Part shown: piece by piece, positions 1-9,838 of the stretch | How positions within the stretch are numbered: the first letter of the stretch is position 1 | Layout of the letters: each line of letters starts with the position of its first letter | DNA from: Pseudomonas denitrificans (nom. rej.) | GTDB taxonomy: Bacteria > Pseudomonadota > Gammaproteobacteria > Pseudomonadales > Pseudomonadaceae | DNA length: 64,000 nucleotides | Direction: 5' to 3' | Assembly: GCF_008807415.1 (NCBI RefSeq) | Contig: NZ_CP043626.1 | Span: forward strand, 124,001-188,000 | Notes under the pieces: model-generated | The model's database searches: none | Seen by the model: the letters and a program-made list of their open reading frames with translations, nothing else | What the model was told of the DNA's origin: nothing | Program-made: the position numbers and the translations under genes

Positions 1-1181
1 GCCTGAGCGCTGACGCCGCCGCGGTCGCCTGGCGCGAACGCACCGTGCAGCGCCTCGGTTCCTGGGGCTTCAACACCCTGGGCGACTGGAGCGATCCGGC
101 CTTCGCCGATGATCCGCGCATGCCGTACAGCGTGCCGCTGTCCATCAGCGGCGACTACGCCACGGTCAGCACCGGCTACGACTGGTGGGGCGCCATGCCC
201 GATCCGTTCGACCCGCGCTTCGCCATGGCCGCCGAGCGCGCCATCGCCATCGCCGCCCGCGATCACCGCGAGGATGCCTGGCTGCTGGGTTACTACGCCG
301 ACAACGAACTGGCCTGGGCCGGCCGTGGCGACGATGACCAGGCGCACTTTGCCCTGGCTTTCGGCACACTCAAGTTGTCCACCGACAGCCCGGCCAAGCG
401 TGCCTTCATCAAGCAGCTCAAGGACAAGTACGAGGATCACGAGCAGCTCGCCGAGGCCTGGGGCGTACAGCTGGGCTCCTGGGAGGACCTGGACGCGCCG
501 GGCTACCAGGCACCGGTCCCGAGCGAGGCGCACCCGGCCATCGCCCAGGACTACAGCGCCTTCCTGCGGCTGTACGCCGACCAGTACTTCAAGACCCTGA
601 AGGACTCGCTGAAGTGGCACGCGCCGAACCACCTGCTGCTCGGCCCGCGTTTCGCCGTCAGCACGCCGGAAGCACTGGCCTCCTGTGCGCAGTATTGCGA
701 CATCCTCAGCTTCAACCTCTACGTGCCGCTGCCGCAGCAGGGGTTCGACGCCAACTACGTGCGCAGCCTGGACAAGCCGGTGCTGATCACCGAATTCCAC
801 TTCGGCTCCCGCGATCGCGGGCCGTTCTGGGGCGGTGTCGCCGAGGTGTACAACGAGCAGCAGCGTGGCGAGGCGTACCAGCGCTTCCTCGCCGAGGCCG
901 CGAAGGAGCCGAACATCGTCGGCGCGCACTGGTTCCAGTACCTCGACCAGCCGGTGACCGGCCGCCTGCTCGACGGCGAGAATGGTCACATCGGCCTGGT
1001 CGGCATCACCGACCTGCCGTTCACCGGCTTCGTCGACGCCGTGCGCAAGGCCAACCAGCAGACGCTCAAAGGCATCGACGAACAGGCCCGCGCCGCCGCC
1101 AAGGTGGCGCCGGAACCGCAGCCCAAAGCCGCGCCCGCCGGGGACGACAGCGACGACGAGGAACAGGCCTCGGAGCAATGA
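1..1181 (+). CDS. Glycoside hydrolase, clan GH-A type (agarase/GH42-like), 5' partial
   Basis: The frame is open from base 3 with no start, so only the C-terminal 392 residues are present. The segment reads like a TIM-barrel glycosidase of clan GH-A. An Asn-Glu pair in YYADNELAWAG fits the acid/base position, and a late-strand Glu in VLITEFHFG fits the nucleophile. Aromatic stretches such as HWFQYLDQP fit a sugar-binding cleft. The last 40 or so residues are a charged Ala/Pro/Asp/Glu tail outside the catalytic fold. Substrate is not readable from the sequence; agarase-like or beta-galactosidase-like labels are both possible. No signal peptide can be judged because the N terminus is missing. 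Confidence 0.6.
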   Translation, partial: LSADAAAVAWRERTVQRLGSWGFNTLGDWSDPAFADDPRMPYSVPLSISGDYATVSTGYDWWGAMPDPFDPRFAMAAERAIAIAARDHREDAWLLGYYADNELAWAGRGDDDQAHFALAFGTLKLSTDSPAKRAFIKQLKDKYEDHEQLAEAWGVQLGSWEDLDAPGYQAPVPSEAHPAIAQDYSAFLRLYADQYFKTLKDSLKWHAPNHLLLGPRFAVSTPEALASCAQYCDILSFNLYVPLPQQGFDANYVRSLDKPVLITEFHFGSRDRGPFWGGVAEVYNEQQRGEAYQRFLAEAAKEPNIVGAHWFQYLDQPVTGRLLDGENGHIGLVGITDLPFTGFVDAVRKANQQTLKGIDEQARAAAKVAPEPQPKAAPAGDDSDDEEQASEQ

Positions 1182-1299
1182 TCCGTCATTCGTGAAGCCA
1201 CACCCCGCCTTCGGCAGGGTTCCCAGGGGCGGAACGCGCTGAAAGAATGGCGTCTTCCGCACTTTCCGTCCCTGAGTATGTGCATTTCCGGAGCCTGAA

Positions 1300-2444
1300 A
1301 TGACCCTGAACGGCCACTGTGATCCGCGCTTCACCCCCGTTGCCGACGCCTTCAGTGTACTGTTCGAAGACCCACAGGAGCGCGGCGCAGCGCTGTGCAT
1401 CCAGGTCGGCGGCGAAACCGTGGTCGATCTCTGGGCCGGCAGCGCGGGCAAGGAGCCGGGCCAGGACTGGCAGGCCGACACGCTTCTCAACCTGTTCTCC
1501 TGCACCAAGACCTTCGCCGCCGTTGCCGCGTTGCAACTGGTGGGCGAGGGCCGGCTGGAACTGGACGCCCCGGTGGCGCGTTACTGGCCGGAGTTCGAGC
1601 AGGCCGGCAAGCAGAGCATCAGCGTGCGCCAGCTCCTCTGCCATCGCGCGGGCCTGCCGGCGATCCGCGAGCCGCTGGCGCCCGAAGCGCTGTATGACTG
1701 GCCGAGCATGACCTCCGCACTGGCCGCCGAGAAGCCCTGGTGGACGCCGGGCGCCGAACACGGCTACGCCCCCATTACCTACGGCTGGCTGATCGGCGAA
1801 GTGATCCGTCGTGTCGACGGCCGCGAGCCGGGCTCCGCCATCATCGCGCGCACCGCCGAGCCGCTGGGGCTGGATTTCCATATCGGCCTGGATGACAGCG
1901 AATTCCACCGCGTCGCGCACATCGCGCGGGCAAGGGCAACCTGGGGGACGCTGCCGCGCAACGCCTGTTGCGGACCATGATGACCGACGCCGCCGCGCTC
2001 TCCACCCGCGCCTTCACCAATCCGCCTTCGGTGCTCACCAGCACCAACAAGCCCGAATGGCGGCGCATGTCGCAGCCGGCGGCCAACGGCCATGGCAATG
2101 CGCGCTCGCTGGCCGGTTTCTACACGGGCCTGCTGCAGGGCAAATTGCTGGACGAAGCGCTGCTGGCCGAACTCACCCGCGAGCATGCCGTTGGCGAGGA
2201 TCGAACTCTATTGACCTGTACGCGTTTCGGGCTGGGTTGCATGCTTGACCAACCGAACGTGGCCAACGCCACCTACGGCCTTGGCCCGCAGGCCTTCGGG
2301 CATCCGGGCGCCGGTGGCTCCATCGGTTTCGCCGATCCCGAGCGCGAGCTGGCGCTGGGCTTCGTCGTCAACACCCTCGGCCCCTATGTGCTGATGGACC
2401 CGCGCGCCCAGCGCCTGGCCCGCCTCGCCGGCGACTGCCTGTAA
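1300..2444 (+). pseudogene. Serine beta-lactamase-like hydrolase/esterase, frameshifted
   Basis: A class C beta-lactamase-fold esterase split in two frames. The first part (ATG at 1300 after a GGAG box) carries the S-x-x-K motif in FSCTKTF (Ser67, Lys70) and a candidate second-motif Tyr in TYGW. It runs out of frame to a stop at 1978-1980. The second part, from about 1930, carries HPGAGGS, which matches the third active-site motif of this family. Reading HIAR then GKGNLGDAAAQRL requires one extra G in the GGG at about 1928-1930. The span is 1145 nt, exactly one short of a 381-residue frame. PA1047 of P. aeruginosa, an esterase, sits in the same position by my recollection of synteny. The break is more likely a missing base call than a true lesion. 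Confidence 0.75.
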
Positions 2445-2450
2445 CGACGA

Positions 2451-2472
2451 GCGGGAGGAACCTTCCTCCCGC
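2451..2472 (+). terminator. Hairpin after the serine hydrolase gene
   Basis: A perfect 10-bp stem (gcgggaggaa paired with ttcctcccgc) with a 2-nt spacer starts 6 bases after the stop codon and is followed by a weakly T-rich stretch (ccttctt). The position fits a factor-independent terminator; the T tract is poor. Confidence 0.5.
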
Positions 2473-2688
2473 TGCGCCTTCTTAAGGTCGTCCGCAATTG
2501 CCGTCGCGCTGGCCGCGACGGCCTTCCCCTGCGCACAGCTATGCGCCGCTCGTCAGTTCGGGATTAAAATCTCGTTCCAACTGAGTAAGTTATGTACAAC
2601 TCTTAAGCTGATTGCTGAAGTCAGGGTGCCGCTGCCTGCCAGCTGCACCCGGCCTCTCTTCATGTTCCGACTTTATGGAATCGCTCCC

Positions 2689-3501
2689 ATGAACCTGCTG
2701 TTCTCGAATTCGCTGAAAGTCTCCACCCTTGCGCTATGCGTCGGTCTTTCCGCCTGCAGCCAGTTCCAGTCTCAGGATCAGGCCAAGGACCCGGCGAAAA
2801 CCACGGAAAGCGCTGCAGCTGCCGCCAAGCCCGGCACCGGCCACTGGTGGTGGCCCTTCGGTGGCGACGAGGAAGTGAGCGCTGCGGCCCCCGCGCCGGA
2901 GAAAAAGCCCGTCGAAGCGACCAAGGTCGCCGCCGCTGGCAGCCAGCAGCCCGGTGGCCACTGGTGGTGGCCGTTCGGCGTGAGCGACAGCAAGCCGGGC
3001 GCCGAGAAGGCGGCCAAGCCGCAGGACACCAAGGTCAGCAAGGAATGGCTGGACCAGCATGAGCAGTCCCTGCGTGCCGCCGTTGCAGGCAGCAAGTTCA
3101 CCGTCGAGCGTCGCGAGAACGCCCTGGTGCTGATCGCGCCGGTGGAAGGCTCGTTCAACCCCAAGCGTCCTGAACTGTTGCTGCCGATCACCCTGGCGCC
3201 GCTGGGTAACGTGGCGAAGATGCTGCAGAACGATCCGGAAAGCGGCGTGCTGGTGCTCGGCCACAGCGACAGCTCGGGCGACAAGGCGCTCAACGACAAG
3301 GTCAGCCTGCAGCGTGCCCAGGCGGTGTCCTCGATCTTCCGCCTGAGCGGCCTGGGCGCCGACCGCCTGCGCCTGAAGGGCGTCGGCTCGAGCCTGCCGC
3401 GCGCCGACAATGCCAGCGCCGAAGGCCGCGCGCTGAACCGCCGCGTCGAAGTACTGGTGACCCAGCGCACCAGCCTGCTGGCACTCGCCCAGGCCAACTG
3501 A
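2689..3501 (+). CDS. OmpA-family outer-membrane lipoprotein with WWWPFG repeats
   Basis: A 270-residue lipoprotein. The chosen start gives a short signal peptide ending in a lipobox (VGLSAC, Cys23); upstream in-frame starts would put unrelated residues ahead of it. The C-terminal third (about 165-262) is an OmpA/peptidoglycan-binding domain, with GHSDSSGD and RALNRRVEVLV typical of the fold that grips diaminopimelate. Between the lipid anchor and this domain is an Ala/Pro/Lys linker with two copies of G-H-WWWPFG (near residues 51-58 and 89-96). It probably ties the outer membrane to peptidoglycan. It lies directly upstream of pdxH, as PA1048 does in P. aeruginosa by memory. Confidence 0.85.
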   Translation: MNLLFSNSLKVSTLALCVGLSACSQFQSQDQAKDPAKTTESAAAAAKPGTGHWWWPFGGDEEVSAAAPAPEKKPVEATKVAAAGSQQPGGHWWWPFGVSDSKPGAEKAAKPQDTKVSKEWLDQHEQSLRAAVAGSKFTVERRENALVLIAPVEGSFNPKRPELLLPITLAPLGNVAKMLQNDPESGVLVLGHSDSSGDKALNDKVSLQRAQAVSSIFRLSGLGADRLRLKGVGSSLPRADNASAEGRALNRRVEVLVTQRTSLLALAQAN

Positions 3502-3513
3502 TCCCTTGTGCAA

Positions 3514-3543
3514 CAAGCGTCATTCCCGCTGGAATGACGCTTG
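3514..3543. terminator. 13-bp perfect hairpin between OmpA lipoprotein and pdxH
   Basis: The arms 3514-3526 and 3531-3543 are perfectly complementary (core aagcgtcattcc) around the loop cgct. It starts 12 bases after the lipoprotein stop. There is no T tract, so termination is inferred from position and stem strength alone. Confidence 0.5.
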
Positions 3544-3609
3544 TCGTGGATCAAGCGCGAAGGCGCAACTCTGGATAAGCTTAAGGACTTCTTCTGCAGG
3601 AGATTTCCG

Positions 3610-4257
3610 ATGGCCCAGACCCTGGCCGATATGCGCCGCGAATACACCCGTGACGGACTGACCGAGACCCAGGCGCCCGCCGAACCGTTCAGCCTGTTCA
3701 ACCAGTGGTTCGAGGACGCGGTGAAGACCGAGCAACTGCCGGTCGAGCCCAACGCGATGATGCTCGCCACCGCGGACGCCGACGGCCAGCCGCACTGCCG
3801 CGTGCTCCTGCTCAAGGGCCTGGACGAGCGCGGCTTCACCTTCTTCAGCAACTACGAAAGCGCCAAGGGCCAGCAGCTCGGGGAAAACCCGCGCGCGGCC
3901 ATGACCTTCTTCTGGCCGGCCCTGGAACGCCAGGTGCGCATCGAGGGACGGGTCGAGAAGGTCTCCAGCGAAGAATCCGCTGCCTACTACCGTGTGCGCC
4001 CGCTGGGCAGCCGCCTGGGTGCCTGGGCTTCGCCGCAGAGCCGGGTGATCGACGGCCGTGGCGAGCTGGAGCAACTGCTGGCCGAGACCGAGCAACGCTT
4101 TGCCGACACGGCACCGTCCTGCCCGGATTTCTGGGGTGGCTTCCGCCTGCTGCCGAGCCGCATCGAGTTCTGGCAGGGCCGCCCGAGCCGCCTGCACGAT
4201 CGCCTCAACTACCGCCACGAAAATGGAGCCTGGGTGCGCGAGCGCCTGGCGCCCTGA
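3610..4257 (+). CDS. pdxH: Pyridoxamine/pyridoxine 5'-phosphate oxidase
   Basis: 215 residues, the usual PdxH length. This FMN enzyme oxidises pyridoxine or pyridoxamine 5'-phosphate to pyridoxal 5'-phosphate in the salvage and final step of vitamin B6 synthesis. Recognisable stretches are [20 protein letters not shown] (FMN-binding strands), [16 protein letters not shown] (substrate loop) and the C-terminal [12 protein letters not shown] with the conserved Arg and His of the PLP site. The start ATG lies 7 bases after AGGAG; the frame is open upstream to 3541 but without another good ribosome site. It stands alone between a hairpin and a REPIN. Confidence 0.96.
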   Translation: MAQTLADMRREYTRDGLTETQAPAEPFSLFNQWFEDAVKTEQLPVEPNAMMLATADADGQPHCRVLLLKGLDERGFTFFSNYESAKGQQLGENPRAAMTFFWPALERQVRIEGRVEKVSSEESAAYYRVRPLGSRLGAWASPQSRVIDGRGELEQLLAETEQRFADTAPSCPDFWGGFRLLPSRIEFWQGRPSRLHDRLNYRHENGAWVRERLAP

Positions 4258-4283
4258 TTCGCTGGTTGTGCCGATGCGCTTTT

Positions 4284-4362
4284 TGTAGGACCGAGGGGTC
4301 GCCCAGTCCTTGCTCGCGAACCAGGTCTCGCTGAGGCGGTTCGCGAGCAAGCTCGCTCCTAC
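4284..4362. repeat. REPIN-type inverted repeat, family A
   Basis: Two outward halves, gtagga...cttgctcgcgaac and gttcgcgagcaagctcgctcctac, form a large imperfect hairpin. The left half is degenerate. The same core recurs at 12786-12879 and 54951-55030, with a solitary half near 17351-17365. This is the usual layout of Pseudomonas REP doublets mobilised by RAYT proteins. Confidence 0.8.
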
Positions 4363-4430
4363 CGAACCATGTCTGTCTGTCGCGCGGTGTAGGATGCCCT
4401 TCATCCTCCCGCACAACGGACCTGTCCCTC

Positions 4431-5569
4431 ATGAAAGTCGTCATCGCTCCCGACTCCTTCAAGGAAAGCCTCTCCGCCCCGAGGTCGCCGAGGCTATTTC
4501 CCGTGGCTGGCTGCGCGCGCGGCCTGGCGACGAAACCCTGCTGCGGCCCATGGCCGACGGCGGCGAAGGCACGGTGGACGCGGTGCTGGCGGCGCGGCCG
4601 GGCGAGCGGCGCGAGCTGGATGTCTGCGGCCCGCTGGAGCAGCCGGTGAAAGCCCACTGGGGTTGGCTGGAGGACGCCACCGCGGTGATCGAGATGGCCG
4701 CCGCCAGTGGCCTGCACTGGGTCCCGGAAGGGCAGCGCGACGCCACCCGCACCACCAGTCGCGGCACCGGCGAGCTGATCCGCGAGGCGCTGGATGCGGG
4801 TGCGAAGAAGATCATCATCGGTCTGGGCGGCAGTGCTACCAACGACGGCGGCCTGGGCTTGCTGCAGGCGCTGGGCGTGAGTTTCTTCGATGGCCAGGGC
4901 AAGGAGCTGGGCGCCGGCGGCGCGCGGCTCGCGGAACTGGAGCGCATCGAGCTGTCGAGCCTCGATCCGCGACTGGCCTCAGTCGAGGTCGAAGTGGCTG
5001 CCGACGTGAACAATCCCCTTTGCGGCCCCCACGGCGCCTCGGCCGTCTTCGGCCCGCAGAAAGGTGCGAACCCGGCGCAGGTGCAGCAGCTGGATGCCGC
5101 ACTCAAACGCTTCGCCGAAGTCGCTGCGCTCGCACTCGGGCAGGATCACAGCCTGTTCCCCGGCGTCGGTGCAGCGGGTGGCCTGGGCTTCGCCTGCCGG
5201 GCTTTCCTCAAGGCGCGCTTCCGTCCGGGCATCGAGCTGATTGCCGAGCTATCGGAGCTGGAGGCGTCGCTGGCCGGCGCGTCGCTGGTCATCACCGGGG
5301 AAGGGCGGCTGGATGGCCAGAGCCTGCACGGCAAGACGCCGGTGGGCGTGGCCCATGTCGCCCGGCGCGCGGGTGTGCCGGTGATCGCACTGGCCGGTAG
5401 CGTGGGCGAAGGGCTGGCCGAATTGCGTGAAGCGGGGATCGAAGCGGCGTTCAGCCTGGCGCCGGGGCCCATCACCCTGGCCGATGCCTGCGCTCGGGCG
5501 GCGCAGGAACTGGAAAACCGCGCCGAGGCGCTGGCGCGCTTCTGGTCGCTGGCTCAGGCCGCGCGGTAA
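4431..5569 (+). pseudogene. Glycerate 2-kinase (GlxK/GarK family), frameshifted near its start
   Basis: Starts MKVVIAPDSFKESLSA, the characteristic N terminus of family-1 glycerate kinases, but the frame then changes at about 4476-4481. Reading SLSAPEVAEAISRGW needs one extra base (C5 to C4 in the run before GAGGTC). The rest is intact: MADGGEGT, GLGGSATNDGGLG (nucleotide and substrate loops), GAAGGLGF and ITGEGRLDGQSLHGKTP. With the base restored it gives 379 residues, the normal length. The product phosphorylates D-glycerate from glyoxylate or glucarate metabolism. The gene order after pdxH is conserved in Pseudomonas. The frame upstream of 4431 that joins the second part is not coding. Confidence 0.85.
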
Positions 5570-5790
5570 TCGTCGGCGGCGCGCTGCAGCCAGTCGGGAA
5601 GGTCGCGCCGCTTCACCTTCTCGCGCTTGGCATCGGCCAGGCGCTGCAACAGATAGATACGTTTCTGCGGATCATCGCCCGCCAGCGACAGCGCCAGGTC
5701 GCGGTCCATCCAGCGGCGGATGCGCCAGTAGATCCACCAGTGGAAATACAGGCCGGCGGCGGTGGTGACGACGATGATGAAATAGTCCAT
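5554..5790 (-). CDS. Small membrane protein with one N-terminal TM segment
   Basis: 78 residues starting MDYFIIVVTTAAGLYFHWW, with AAGGAG just upstream of the ATG at 5790; the frame extends further upstream but without support. One hydrophobic segment at residues 3-20 is followed by a basic, amphipathic cytoplasmic part (RIRRWMDRDLALSLAG, LQRLADAKREKVKRRDLP). Its 3' end overlaps the convergent glycerate kinase by 16 bases. I do not recognise a characterised family. Confidence 0.65.
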   Translation of the reverse strand: MDYFIIVVTTAAGLYFHWWIYWRIRRWMDRDLALSLAGDDPQKRIYLLQRLADAKREKVKRRDLPDWLQRAADDYRAA

Positions 5791-5927
5791 GAACGGCTGC
5801 TCCTTCTGCGGCTGCAAGGCTAACCCATCGTGCTGCACGAAAAACTGAGCCAGGGCAGGCGTTTTCCGACGATCTGGCACAAACTGTACGAAAGCTGAAT
5901 CGAGATCAGCATGTTTCATGACCTGGC

Positions 5928-5957
5928 GTGACAGGCGGGCTGCCGTCGGAGTCTAAT
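5928..5957 (+). promoter_or_regulatory. Candidate sigma70 promoter of the SlyB-like gene
   Basis: GTGACA (5928-5933) and TCTAAT (5952-5957) are separated by 18 bp, 28 bp ahead of the start codon. The matches are moderate; no other pair in the 195-bp gap looks better. Confidence 0.3.
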
Positions 5958-5985
5958 AGCCGTAGCCCTACTCGGAGGTTCCCTA

Positions 5986-6450
5986 ATGCGTAAAACTGCC
6001 CTGATCGCCGTGACTTTCGCTGCCCTGGCCATGACCCTCGGTGGTTGCCAGTCCAGCCTGACCGGCGACACCTACACCCGTGAAGAAGCACGCACCGTGC
6101 AGAACGTTCGCATGGGTACCATCCAGGCCCTGCGCCCGGTGAAGATCGAAGGCACCAAGACTCCCATCGGCTCCGTTGCCGGCGCCGCCGTTGGCGGTAT
6201 CGGCGGCAGCGCCATCGGTGGCGGCAAGGGCAGCTATGTCACTGCCATCATCGGTGCCGTAGCCGGCGGCCTGCTCGGTGCGGCCACCGAAGAAGGCCTG
6301 ACCCGCACCCAGGGTGTGGAAATCACCGTCCGCGAAGACGACGGCAGCACCCGCGCCTACGTCCAGCAGGTTGACGAAGGCGCCGTGTTCCGCGTCGGCG
6401 AGCGCGTGCGCATCCTGACCGTCAACGGTACCAGCCGCGTCGCTCACTGA
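5986..6450 (+). CDS. SlyB-like glycine-zipper 2TM outer-membrane lipoprotein
   Basis: 154 residues with a lipoprotein signal ending LGGC (Cys21). The middle (about 57-97) is a double Gly/Ala-rich hairpin (GAAVGGIGGSAIGGG, GAVAGGLLGAA), the glycine-zipper 2TM domain of SlyB/PcP/17-kDa antigen proteins. The C-terminal part (VEITVREDDGSTRAYVQQ, FRVGERVRILTVNG) is a small beta domain. Such proteins sit in the outer membrane and support its integrity under stress. GGAGG precedes the ATG by 7 bases. A close paralogue is at 19228-19692; positions VQNVRMGTI, IEGTKTPIG and TRTQGVEI are identical in both. The location between glycerate kinase and sha matches P. aeruginosa PA1053. Confidence 0.88.
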   Translation: MRKTALIAVTFAALAMTLGGCQSSLTGDTYTREEARTVQNVRMGTIQALRPVKIEGTKTPIGSVAGAAVGGIGGSAIGGGKGSYVTAIIGAVAGGLLGAATEEGLTRTQGVEITVREDDGSTRAYVQQVDEGAVFRVGERVRILTVNGTSRVAH

Positions 6451-6489
6451 CCGGCAACGGCTGCCCGCCCGTGGCAGCCAGCGAAACCC

Positions 6490-6522
6490 AGCGCGCGACA
6501 GTCGACCCGGCTGTCGCGCGCT
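6490..6522 (+). terminator. 12-bp hairpin after the SlyB-like gene
   Basis: The arms agcgcgcgacag and ctgtcgcgcgct are perfectly paired around a 9-nt loop, 39 bases after the stop codon, followed by atcgtttggggg. The stem is strong and the T tract weak. It separates slyB-like from the sha operon. Confidence 0.5.
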
Positions 6523-6707
6523 ATCGTTTGGGGGTTAGGAAAATCCGTCGCAGCCCACTGCGGGCGCGGCTCAAGCTTGCAATTTCGTAATAATTCAATC
6601 CATGACGCGTAATCGATAGATATGGATAATCGTCGCCTTTGCAAGCCGGCCGCCTTTGCGCGGTGTTGCCTGTCTGAACGCCGTCCGGCGGTGAAAAGGA
6701 GTGGGTC

Positions 6708-9506
6708 ATGACGTTGGCGCTGATCATCGCGCTGCCTTTCTTCGGGGTATTGCTGCCGCTGCTGGCCGAGCGTTTCGGCCGAACCGCCTGCGCCGCCGCC
6801 ACCGGATTGGTGCCGCTGCTGGGCTTGATCCTGCTGCTGGGCCAGCGCTCGGTGCTCGGCGCCGATCCGCAGGTGCAGCGCCTGGAGTGGCTGCCGGAGC
6901 TGGGCCTGAACCTCAGCCTGCGCCTGGACGGCCTGGGCTTCCTGTTCGCCCTGCTGATCCTCGGCATCGGTCTGCTGGTGATCCTCTACGCCCGCTATTA
7001 CCTGTCCGAGAGGGAGCCCGCCGGGCGTTTCTTCGCCTTCCTGTTGCTGTTCATGGGCGCCATGCTCGGCGTGGTGCTGAGCGAAAACCTGCTGCTGATG
7101 CTGGTGTTCTGGGAGCTGACCAGCCTGTCGTCGTTCCTGCTGATCGGCTTCTGGGGCCATCGCTCGGATGCGCGCAAGGGCGCGCGCATGTCCCTGGCGG
7201 TCACCGGTGGTGGCGGCCTGGCGCTACTCGCCGGCATCCTGCTGATCGGCCATGTGGTCGGCAGCTTCGAACTCACCACCGTGCTCGGTGCCCGTGAGGT
7301 GCTGCAGGCCAGCCCGCTGTTCCCGCTGGCGCTGTGCCTGGTACTGCTGGGCGTGTTCACCAAGTCCGCGCAGTTCCCGTTCCACTTCTGGCTGCCCCAT
7401 GCGATGGCGGCGCCGACGCCGGTGTCGGCCTACCTGCACTCGGCGACCATGGTGAAGGCCGGCGTATTCCTGCTGGCGCGCCTGTACCCACTGCTGTCGG
7501 GCAACGACCTGTGGTTCTACCTGGTCAGCCTGACCGGTCTGGCGACCCTGCTGATGGGCGCCTTCATGGCGCTGTTCCAGAACGACCTCAAGGGGCTGCT
7601 GGCCTACTCGACCATCAGCCACCTGGGCCTGATCACCCTGCTGTTCGGCCTGGATTCGCCCATGGCCAACGTCGCGGCGATCTTCCACATCATCAACCAC
7701 GCCACCTTCAAGGCCTCGCTGTTCATGGCTGCCGGGATCATCGACCACGAGACCGGCAGCCGCGACATGCGGCGCATCAACGGCATGTGGAAATACATGC
7801 CGCACACCGCCGTGCTGGCGATGGTGGCGTCGGCGTCCATGGCCGGCGTGCCGCTGCTCAACGGCTTCCTCAGCAAGGAGATGTTCTTCGGCGAGACCCT
7901 GGCGCAGAACATGATGGGCAGCTTCAACTGGGTGATCCCGGCGCTGGCGACCGTGGGCGCGCTGTTCTCGGTGAGCTACTCGGTGCGCTTCATCCACGAC
8001 GTGTTCTTCAACGGCGAGCCGATCAACCTGCCCAATCCGCACCCCCACGAGCCGCCGCGCTACATGAAGGTGCCGGTGGAAATCCTTGTGCTGATCTGCC
8101 TGCTGGTGGGCGTCATGCCGGGGGTTATCGTCGGTCCGCTGCTGGCCGGCGCCGCCGCGTCGAGCCTGAACGGCGTGCTGCCCGAATACAGCCTGGCGAT
8201 CTGGCACGGCTTCAACGCGCCGCTGGCGATGAGCTTCGTCGCCACCGCCGGCGGCGTGCTGCTCTATGTGCTGCGCAAGCCGCTGTTCGACTGGTACGCC
8301 GGGCTGCCGGCGGTGGACGCCAAGCTGGTGTTCGAGCAGCAGGTGCAGCGTGTGGTGCACTTCGCGAAGTGCGTGACCGATTACCTGGAGAACGGCTCGC
8401 TGCAGCGCTACGCCATGCTGCTGGTGCTGGCCGCCGCGGTGGTGGTGTTCGCCGGCCTCGCGCCGCTGCCGGGCATTGCCGGTGATCGGGCGCAGACGCC
8501 GCTGGATGGCATCACCGCGCTGGGCCTGGTCCTGCTGGCCATCGCCGGGCCGCTCACCGTCTGGTTCCATCGCCAGCGCCTGACCGCGCTGGTGATCCTC
8601 AGCATCGCCGGGTTGCTGGTGGCGCTGGCCTTCGCCCGCTTCGCCGCACCGGACCTGGCGCTGACCCAGCTGTCGGTGGAAGTGGTGACCATGGTCCTGC
8701 TGATGCTGGCGCTGTACTACCTGCCGGCGCGCACGCCGAAGACCTCCAGCAGCCTGCGCCGCCTGCGCGATTTCGTGATCGCCATTGGCGCCGGCGTGAT
8801 GGTCACGCTGCTGACCTATGCCGTGCTCACGCGCCCCTACGACAGCATTGCCGGCTACTACCTGGAAAACAGCGTCTCCGGTGGTGGCGGGCACAACGTG
8901 GTGAATGTGATCCTGGTGGACTTCCGCGGCTTCGATACCCTCGGCGAGATGACCGTGCTGGCGATTGCCGCCGTCGGCATCTTCGCACTGCTCGACGGCC
9001 TGCGCCTGCTGCGCCGCGAGGGTGACGACGAAGGCCGCGCCTGGGCGCAAGACCGCTTCCCGCCGATCCTCGCCACGCTGTCGCGACTGCTGCTGCCGCT
9101 GGCGCTGCTGGTCTCGGTGTTCATCTTCCTGCGCGGCCACAACCTGCCGGGTGGAGGCTTCATCGCCGGCCTGATCACTTCGGTGGCGCTGATCCTCCAG
9201 TACATCGCCTGCGGCAGCCGCTGGGTGAGCACGCGCCTGCCGCTGGACTACAGCCGTCTCGCCGGCCTCGGGGTGCTGATCGCCGGGCTGACCGGGCTGG
9301 GCGCCTGGTTCTTCGGCTTCCCGTTCCTGACTTCGGCGTTCGGCCACTTCCACATTCCGCTGGTGGGCGACATCGAACTGGCCACGGCCATGCTCTTCGA
9401 CCTGGGCGTGTACTTCACCGTGGTTGGCGCGACGCTGCTGATTCTTTCCGGGCTGGGTTCGGTCACCGCGCCGCCGGAGCCGCTGTTGTCCAAGGAGGCG
9501 CCCTGA
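6708..9506 (+). CDS. shaA: Na+/H+ antiporter subunit A, fused to subunit B (MrpA-MrpB)
   Basis: 932 residues. The N-terminal two thirds is a NuoL/MrpA-type proton-translocating membrane protein; [16 protein letters not shown] and [13 protein letters not shown] carry the conserved Lys and His of the antiporter-like fold. A further hydrophobic domain (about 615-675) matches the DUF4040 part of MrpA. The last 130 residues ([36 protein letters not shown]) are a complete MrpB, so A and B are one polypeptide, as in other Pseudomonas. AAAAGGAG lies 7 bases before the ATG. It is the first gene of a six-gene operon with overlapping stops and starts and exports Na+ in exchange for H+. Confidence 0.95.
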   Translation: MTLALIIALPFFGVLLPLLAERFGRTACAAATGLVPLLGLILLLGQRSVLGADPQVQRLEWLPELGLNLSLRLDGLGFLFALLILGIGLLVILYARYYLSEREPAGRFFAFLLLFMGAMLGVVLSENLLLMLVFWELTSLSSFLLIGFWGHRSDARKGARMSLAVTGGGGLALLAGILLIGHVVGSFELTTVLGAREVLQASPLFPLALCLVLLGVFTKSAQFPFHFWLPHAMAAPTPVSAYLHSATMVKAGVFLLARLYPLLSGNDLWFYLVSLTGLATLLMGAFMALFQNDLKGLLAYSTISHLGLITLLFGLDSPMANVAAIFHIINHATFKASLFMAAGIIDHETGSRDMRRINGMWKYMPHTAVLAMVASASMAGVPLLNGFLSKEMFFGETLAQNMMGSFNWVIPALATVGALFSVSYSVRFIHDVFFNGEPINLPNPHPHEPPRYMKVPVEILVLICLLVGVMPGVIVGPLLAGAAASSLNGVLPEYSLAIWHGFNAPLAMSFVATAGGVLLYVLRKPLFDWYAGLPAVDAKLVFEQQVQRVVHFAKCVTDYLENGSLQRYAMLLVLAAAVVVFAGLAPLPGIAGDRAQTPLDGITALGLVLLAIAGPLTVWFHRQRLTALVILSIAGLLVALAFARFAAPDLALTQLSVEVVTMVLLMLALYYLPARTPKTSSSLRRLRDFVIAIGAGVMVTLLTYAVLTRPYDSIAGYYLENSVSGGGGHNVVNVILVDFRGFDTLGEMTVLAIAAVGIFALLDGLRLLRREGDDEGRAWAQDRFPPILATLSRLLLPLALLVSVFIFLRGHNLPGGGFIAGLITSVALILQYIACGSRWVSTRLPLDYSRLAGLGVLIAGLTGLGAWFFGFPFLTSAFGHFHIPLVGDIELATAMLFDLGVYFTVVGATLLILSGLGSVTAPPEPLLSKEAP

Positions 9507-9838
9507 TGGAAGCGCTGTTCGCCATCGCCCTCGGCCTGCTGACCGCCAGCGGCGTCTACCTGCTGCTGCGCGCGCGCACTTTCCCGGTGGTGCTGGGGCT
9601 GACCCTGCTGTCCTACGCGGTCAACCTGTTCCTCTTCGCCATGGGCCGGCTGGCTGGCGACCCGGCGGTGATCGGTCAGGTCGCCAACGCCGGCGACCCG
9701 ATCCCCCAGGCGCTGGTGCTGACGGCCATCGTCATCGGCTTTGCCATGACCGCCTTCGTCATCGTGCTGGCCCTGCGTGGATTGGCTGACACCGGCGGCG
9801 ACCATGTGGATGGCGGCGAAGGGGAGGAAGGCCGATGA
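9506..9838 (+). CDS. shaC: Na+/H+ antiporter subunit C (MrpC, NuoK-like)
   Basis: 110 residues with three membrane segments, homologous to NuoK. It starts in a TGATG overlap with shaA, with AAGGAGG 9 bases upstream, so translation is coupled. VLTAIVIGFAMTAFVIVLALR is the typical third helix with the conserved TAIVIG turn. It is a small core subunit of the Mrp complex in the inner membrane. The hydrophilic tail (DTGGDHVDGGEGEEGR) is richer in acid residues than expected but ordinary for this group. Confidence 0.93.
   Translation: MEALFAIALGLLTASGVYLLLRARTFPVVLGLTLLSYAVNLFLFAMGRLAGDPAVIGQVANAGDPIPQALVLTAIVIGFAMTAFVIVLALRGLADTGGDHVDGGEGEEGR

Noticed and set aside
7224..9353. A 709-residue open frame on the minus strand
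   Set aside because: It is antisense to shaA, has a Gln/His/Arg-rich composition and no fold or motif. It arises from the codon bias of the real gene.
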